Origin: an uncultured Bacteroidota bacterium
Lineage (GTDB): Bacteria > Bacteroidota > Bacteroidia > Bacteroidales > GWA2-32-17
Direction of reading: 5' to 3'
Assembly: GCA_903837285.1 (NCBI GenBank)
Contig: CAILUD010000152.1
Coordinates: 1-57,172 of the forward strand
DNA length: 57,172 bases
This document shows positions 53,515-57,172 of this stretch, one piece after another. Below the pieces are notes generated by a model. The model saw only the letters and a list, made by a program, of their open reading frames with translations, was not told the origin of the DNA and searched no databases. Position numbers and translations under genes: made by a program. Within the stretch, counting starts at the first letter, position 1. Every line of letters begins with the position of its first letter.

Positions 53515-54921
53515 ATGGTTGATAATTCGGTTATTTGTGCATTAGCTACACCTCAAACTACATCTGCAATTGCTTTAATTAGAGTTAGCGGAAATAACTG
53601 TTTTGAAGTTGTTAGTAAAATTATTTTATTTCAAAACTCAAAAAAAGAGCTTAACTCCTTAAAAGGATATACAATTCATCGTGCTCAAATAATTGATAAT
53701 AAAGAAATTATTGATGATATTTTAATAAGTATTTTTAAAACCCCTCTTTCATACACCGGAGAAGACATGATTGAGATTTCTTGCCATGGTTCAACCTACA
53801 TTCAGCAAAGAATAATAAACCTTTTAACCTTAAACGGAGCAAGACATGCTTTACCAGGCGAATTCACCCTAAGAGCCTTTATTAACGGGAAAATAGATCT
53901 ATCTCAAGCCGAAGCGATTGCCGATTTAATATCGTCACAAAACAAGGCTTCGCATGATATTGCAATGAATCAGGTGCGTGGTGGGTTTAAAAAAGAGCTT
54001 GATATTTTAAGAGAAAAACTTTTAAATTTAGTTTCGTTAATTGAACTTGAACTAGACTTTTCTGAAGAAGATGTAGAATTTGCCGACAGAACTATTTTAT
54101 CAAATACAATAGAAGAACTTTTAATTAAAATTAAACGGCTTAAAAACTCATTCGAACTTGGCAATGCAATAAAAAATGGAATTCCAGTTACAATTGCCGG
54201 AAATACCAATGTTGGGAAATCAACTTTACTTAATGCAATACTAAATGAAGAAAAAGCTATAGTATCTGACATTCACGGAACTACACGCGATGTTATTGAA
54301 GATGTTATTGTTTACAAAGGAATATCATTTCGTTTTGCCGATACCGCTGGCTTTAGAGATTCTAAAGACGAAATTGAAAATATTGGAATTTCCCGTTCAA
54401 TTTCAAAAATTAAAAATTCGAAGATTATTCTTCTTTTGGTAGATGTTTTAATGACGCATAATCAAATCGAAGAAATTTATAAATCGATAAATTCTAAACT
54501 AAACGAATCTCAATCTTTAATATTAATTTTAAATAAAACCGACATTATAAGCAAAGAAACAGTTCAAGAATTTGATGATTTTTGTATTAAACTAATAGAT
54601 TCAAACAACTATTATATATCATTATCAGTAAAAGACTTATCACAGACTGAAAAAGTGCTTTCATGTCTTTATTATAGCATAGCTAAAAGCGAAATTTTTT
54701 CTGACGAAATAGTGGTGAGTATTAACCGCCATTTTGATGCTTTATCAAAATCTGAAGAAGCGCTTTTAAGAGCAAAATCAGGATTAGAAAATAAAATTTC
54801 AAACGATTTTCTTGGTCAGGATTTAAAAGAAGTTCTTCACCACATTGGAAGCATTACGGGCGAAATTACTACTAATGAGATACTTGGCAATATTTTTAAA
54901 AATTTTTGTATCGGAAAATAA
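53515..54921 (+). CDS. mnmE: tRNA modification GTPase MnmE
   Basis: MnmE, with MnmG, builds the carboxymethylaminomethyl group on wobble uridine 34 of tRNA. The 468 residues cover the formyl-THF-binding N-domain (1-120, opening ICALATPQTTSAIALIRVSG), the helical domain and the inserted G domain with GNTNVGKSTLLNAI (G1), DTAGFRDSKDEIE (G3) and NKTD (G4). The chain ends with the diagnostic FCIGK. Its stop overlaps the next ATG as TAATG, so the downstream gene is translationally coupled. Confidence 0.96.
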   Translation: MVDNSVICALATPQTTSAIALIRVSGNNCFEVVSKIILFQNSKKELNSLKGYTIHRAQIIDNKEIIDDILISIFKTPLSYTGEDMIEISCHGSTYIQQRIINLLTLNGARHALPGEFTLRAFINGKIDLSQAEAIADLISSQNKASHDIAMNQVRGGFKKELDILREKLLNLVSLIELELDFSEEDVEFADRTILSNTIEELLIKIKRLKNSFELGNAIKNGIPVTIAGNTNVGKSTLLNAILNEEKAIVSDIHGTTRDVIEDVIVYKGISFRFADTAGFRDSKDEIENIGISRSISKIKNSKIILLLVDVLMTHNQIEEIYKSINSKLNESQSLILILNKTDIISKETVQEFDDFCIKLIDSNNYYISLSVKDLSQTEKVLSCLYYSIAKSEIFSDEIVVSINRHFDALSKSEEALLRAKSGLENKISNDFLGQDLKEVLHHIGSITGEITTNEILGNIFKNFCIGK

Positions 54922-55421
54922 TGTTTGATGATGAAAAAGAAATAAGAACTGAAGATTTACCAATTTATAAGAAAGGTAAAGAAATTTTTGATGTTGTAAA
55001 TTATATTGGGTCAATAATTCCTCAAGATAATGAGCATCTTCAAATGATAAAAGCTAATATGTTAGTTGATGCTGGATTGTTATCTGTAAAGATTGCAGGA
55101 GCTAGCAAAGTCGGATTATATGATTTAAAAATGGAAGCAGCAGCTATTATCAGAAAAGCCGCGCGAGATTTGGTAGTATGCAGTCATTCTTTGGAGATTT
55201 TTGGTTTTAAAGATGTTAAATACTTTGATATAGTCAGAGAACTTGTTGAAGAATACCGTTTACTTTTTATTAATTGGGTTGCCAGTTTCGATAAATGGGA
55301 TTACATTATTGATCGTTGGGGATTATTTAATCCACCTGGTATTGGTCCTTTTGACAAAGATCCTGACGATGATATTCCTTTCAATATAAATGATTATCCA
55401 TTAGACTCTGATGATGATTAA
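54921..55421 (+). CDS. Hypothetical helical protein coupled to mnmE
   Basis: 166 residues from the ATG that shares its first base with the mnmE stop (TAATG). A longer frame to a TTG at 54906 lies inside mnmE and is less likely. No signal or membrane segment. The first 120 residues look like a helical bundle (IIRKAARDLVVCSHSLEIFG); the end is short, proline-rich and strongly acidic (DSDDD). I recognise no family with confidence. Its coupling to a tRNA-modification gene suggests co-expression only. Confidence 0.7.
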   Translation: MFDDEKEIRTEDLPIYKKGKEIFDVVNYIGSIIPQDNEHLQMIKANMLVDAGLLSVKIAGASKVGLYDLKMEAAAIIRKAARDLVVCSHSLEIFGFKDVKYFDIVRELVEEYRLLFINWVASFDKWDYIIDRWGLFNPPGIGPFDKDPDDDIPFNINDYPLDSDDD

Positions 55422-55444
55422 GTATTTCATGTATATCATTTGTA

Positions 55445-57172
55445 CTACCAAACTACTAATTTTCTATTTTCCATATTATTATCAGAAACAACTGTTAGCT
55501 GATAAATTCCTTTTTGGAAATTATTTGTTGGAAAATTAAATGCAGCTTTGTTATCTGAATCTATTTGCAGATTAGAATTATATACTACCCTACCAGCTAT
55601 ATCAGTAATAAAAACATCATAGTTGATATCTGCATTACCAATAAATTTTAATTCTATAGATTGAGTTTGTGAATTCCAGTAAGCCTGAAGATCTGATATA
55701 TTATTTATCACAGTTGAATAAAAAGGTACAACGTCAGAATAAATAAACTTCCCATCAAAATCCGTTTGTTTCAACTTATAGTATACAATACTATTATTTA
55801 TTTCGTTATCAACCACTTTGTATTCTTTATAAACTGCGGAATTACCAGCACCTTTAACATTAATTATTTCCTTAAAATCAATACCATCAATTGACTTCAT
55901 TACAGTAAAAAAATCATTGTTTGTTTCACTTGCGGTAGCCCAGCTTAACTCAGCATTTTTATTACTTTCAATTGCTTTGAAATAAACCAGCTCAACAGGT
56001 AGAACCTTACATTCGCCACTAATATTTGTTAAAGAAAGATTATAATTACAAGCATCACCTGCAAATCCGTCAACAACAACGTATGCACACTGACCTGCAG
56101 AAACTAAAAATGTAGATGATGTATTAGTACTACCCATTGCCATTGGATTTGGGAAAGTATATATGTTGTTAAGATTTGTTGGATCACCTGTAAAAACTGC
56201 TGCCTGTATTCCTTGATTAGGTGCAGAAGGAAGAGTACAATTAGTTATTCCATTTAAAGTAATTTGCCATGTTCCACCATTTACAGGACAGAATTTAAAC
56301 CATGAATCATTATTAATAACAAAATTCACATCATCGCCAGATTGAGAAGCACCAGCAACCGTTGTTATAGTATTATTATCCAGATTATTAAAACCCGTTG
56401 AACTTCCAGAGGGATAATTACCTATATTAGTATTTCCCGAGAAACTTGCTCCGCATTTATCAATTAATTCCGAACCTGAAGCAGTAGTATTTAAAGCCGG
56501 ACTTGCAACTCCAATACAAAATTTTGAAAACCTATCATTTGAACCACCACAATTTGACCCTTGTATTGAAATTAAATAGTCCTTACCAACAACTAATCCA
56601 GTGACAAACTTATGAAAACCAGGATCTACAAAACCCATATACTGACAAAACAAATTACTTCCTGAACCAGGCAGACAACCTATACCTGCATTAAAAGGCC
56701 CAAAAACACCAATAAAAGGAGAACAATTTGCAACATTTGTTAAAATAAAACTTACTACCAATGAATCATTATCTGCAGTAAATCTGTACCAAACTGTTTC
56801 TGCACTTGCGCCAGCAACAGAACCGCAAATTGTTTCACCAGTCTGTAAACTAGCACTCTGTGTGGTTTGATTGCAAATTAATGGATTTCCAACAGTAATA
56901 ATTGTTGCATTACTACAGTTATCATTTGCAGGAGCAGCTTTTAAACTTCCACTTGTTTCGTTATTATTTATTTGATTTTCAATTTCAGAATCGAATTCCA
57001 TCGTTGAATAACCTAGATCATAAGCAACTTGCCTTTCTTTTACTAATTCATCAATAGTTTTATTATTAAATGAATCTTCATTAATGTATTTAATTTCTTT
57101 TAAAGTATTTATTACTGATTTTGGGCTTTCGACTTTATTTATAATTGATTCATTCTGAGAAATTACATCTAC
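55445..57172 (-). CDS. Secreted T9SS cargo protein, 5' end cut by the window
   Basis: 575 residues are visible and the frame stays open to the window edge, so the start and signal peptide lie beyond 57172. An in-frame ATG at 57001 is internal: the 57 codons upstream are open and protein-like. The visible part has a pre-peptidase-type beta-sandwich (opening ANDNCSNATIITVG, with paired cysteines), a second similar domain (INNDSWFKFCP), and an FN3-like region (ELVYFKAIESNKNAELSWAT). The final 80 residues form a T9SS sorting domain that lacks the usual YPNP motif. Ligand unknown. Confidence 0.8.
   Translation of the reverse strand, partial: VDVISQNESIINKVESPKSVINTLKEIKYINEDSFNNKTIDELVKERQVAYDLGYSTMEFDSEIENQINNNETSGSLKAAPANDNCSNATIITVGNPLICNQTTQSASLQTGETICGSVAGASAETVWYRFTADNDSLVVSFILTNVANCSPFIGVFGPFNAGIGCLPGSGSNLFCQYMGFVDPGFHKFVTGLVVGKDYLISIQGSNCGGSNDRFSKFCIGVASPALNTTASGSELIDKCGASFSGNTNIGNYPSGSSTGFNNLDNNTITTVAGASQSGDDVNFVINNDSWFKFCPVNGGTWQITLNGITNCTLPSAPNQGIQAAVFTGDPTNLNNIYTFPNPMAMGSTNTSSTFLVSAGQCAYVVVDGFAGDACNYNLSLTNISGECKVLPVELVYFKAIESNKNAELSWATASETNNDFFTVMKSIDGIDFKEIINVKGAGNSAVYKEYKVVDNEINNSIVYYKLKQTDFDGKFIYSDVVPFYSTVINNISDLQAYWNSQTQSIELKFIGNADINYDVFITDIAGRVVYNSNLQIDSDNKAAFNFPTNNFQKGIYQLTVVSDNNMENRKLVVW

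Noticed and set aside
1..57172. tRNA or rRNA genes, insertion sequences, prophage
   Set aside because: Reading both strands by eye I found no cloverleaf, rRNA segment, transposase or phage gene; a covariance-model scan was not possible.

Overview
The window is a stretch of Bacteroidota chromosome, probably from the Bacteroidales or a related group. Several things point this way: low GC; eight secreted proteins with a type IX secretion (T9SS) C-terminal tail, most with a YPNP- or FPNP-type motif; a PorE-like OmpA protein; TonB receptors with a carboxypeptidase-regulatory prefix; the Bacteroidota-only families DUF4295, DUF4421 and HYC_CC_PP; and promoters of the TTTG-N~20-TAnnTTTG type with no Shine-Dalgarno sequences. 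No tRNA, rRNA, CRISPR array, transposase or phage gene was seen. The left end falls in or beside a hairpin. The right end cuts the 5' part of a T9SS cargo gene.

Left part (1-6.6 kb): an outer-membrane barrel gene is followed by a molybdenum-cofactor and Tat neighbourhood. moaA (unusually short) and moeA form one operon. tatA and tatC run divergently from it. A second operon reads MOT1-type molybdate transporter, mobA, mobB, and opens with a structured leader that I read as a molybdenum-cofactor (Moco) riboswitch followed by an intrinsic terminator. Together these genes import molybdate, build the dinucleotide cofactor and export folded molybdoenzymes.

6.7-15.7 kb holds cell-envelope genes: a PorE-like OmpA/PD40 protein, a small barrel, an M43 metalloprotease, a hypothetical protein, a MORN-repeat protein with a GtrA membrane protein, and a tandem DNRLRE-domain protein. 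16-21 kb holds prfC, a DUF2179 membrane protein, a CotH-domain T9SS protein and a small cupin. 21-29 kb holds a GH18/CUB secreted protein, the bifunctional histidine-catabolism enzyme FtcD and a very large adhesin-like T9SS protein. 29-37.4 kb is read leftward: a metal module (HMA protein, TonB receptor, HYC_CC_PP protein) and an operon of two secreted M1 peptidases flanking a DUF4421 protein with 4-nt overlaps.

37.7-42 kb holds a nitroreductase, hutI, a YfcC-type transporter and an OmpA protein. 42-57 kb is mostly housekeeping on the minus strand: rimO; ftsY with a short DUF4295 gene, rpmG and rpmB; cinA; an M48 protease/DUF6340/VWA cluster; a ParE-type toxin-antitoxin pair; fabG; and sucD. 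mnmE, followed by a coupled gene of unknown function, reads rightward, and the truncated T9SS cargo gene closes the window.

Scattered non-coding structure is notable. There are two copies of a 28-nt hairpin placed just behind minus-strand genes, one with its arm amplified into a tandem array. There are three GTCAT...ATGAC palindromes, a 176-bp nested inverted repeat, and a second nested repeat between fabG and sucD.
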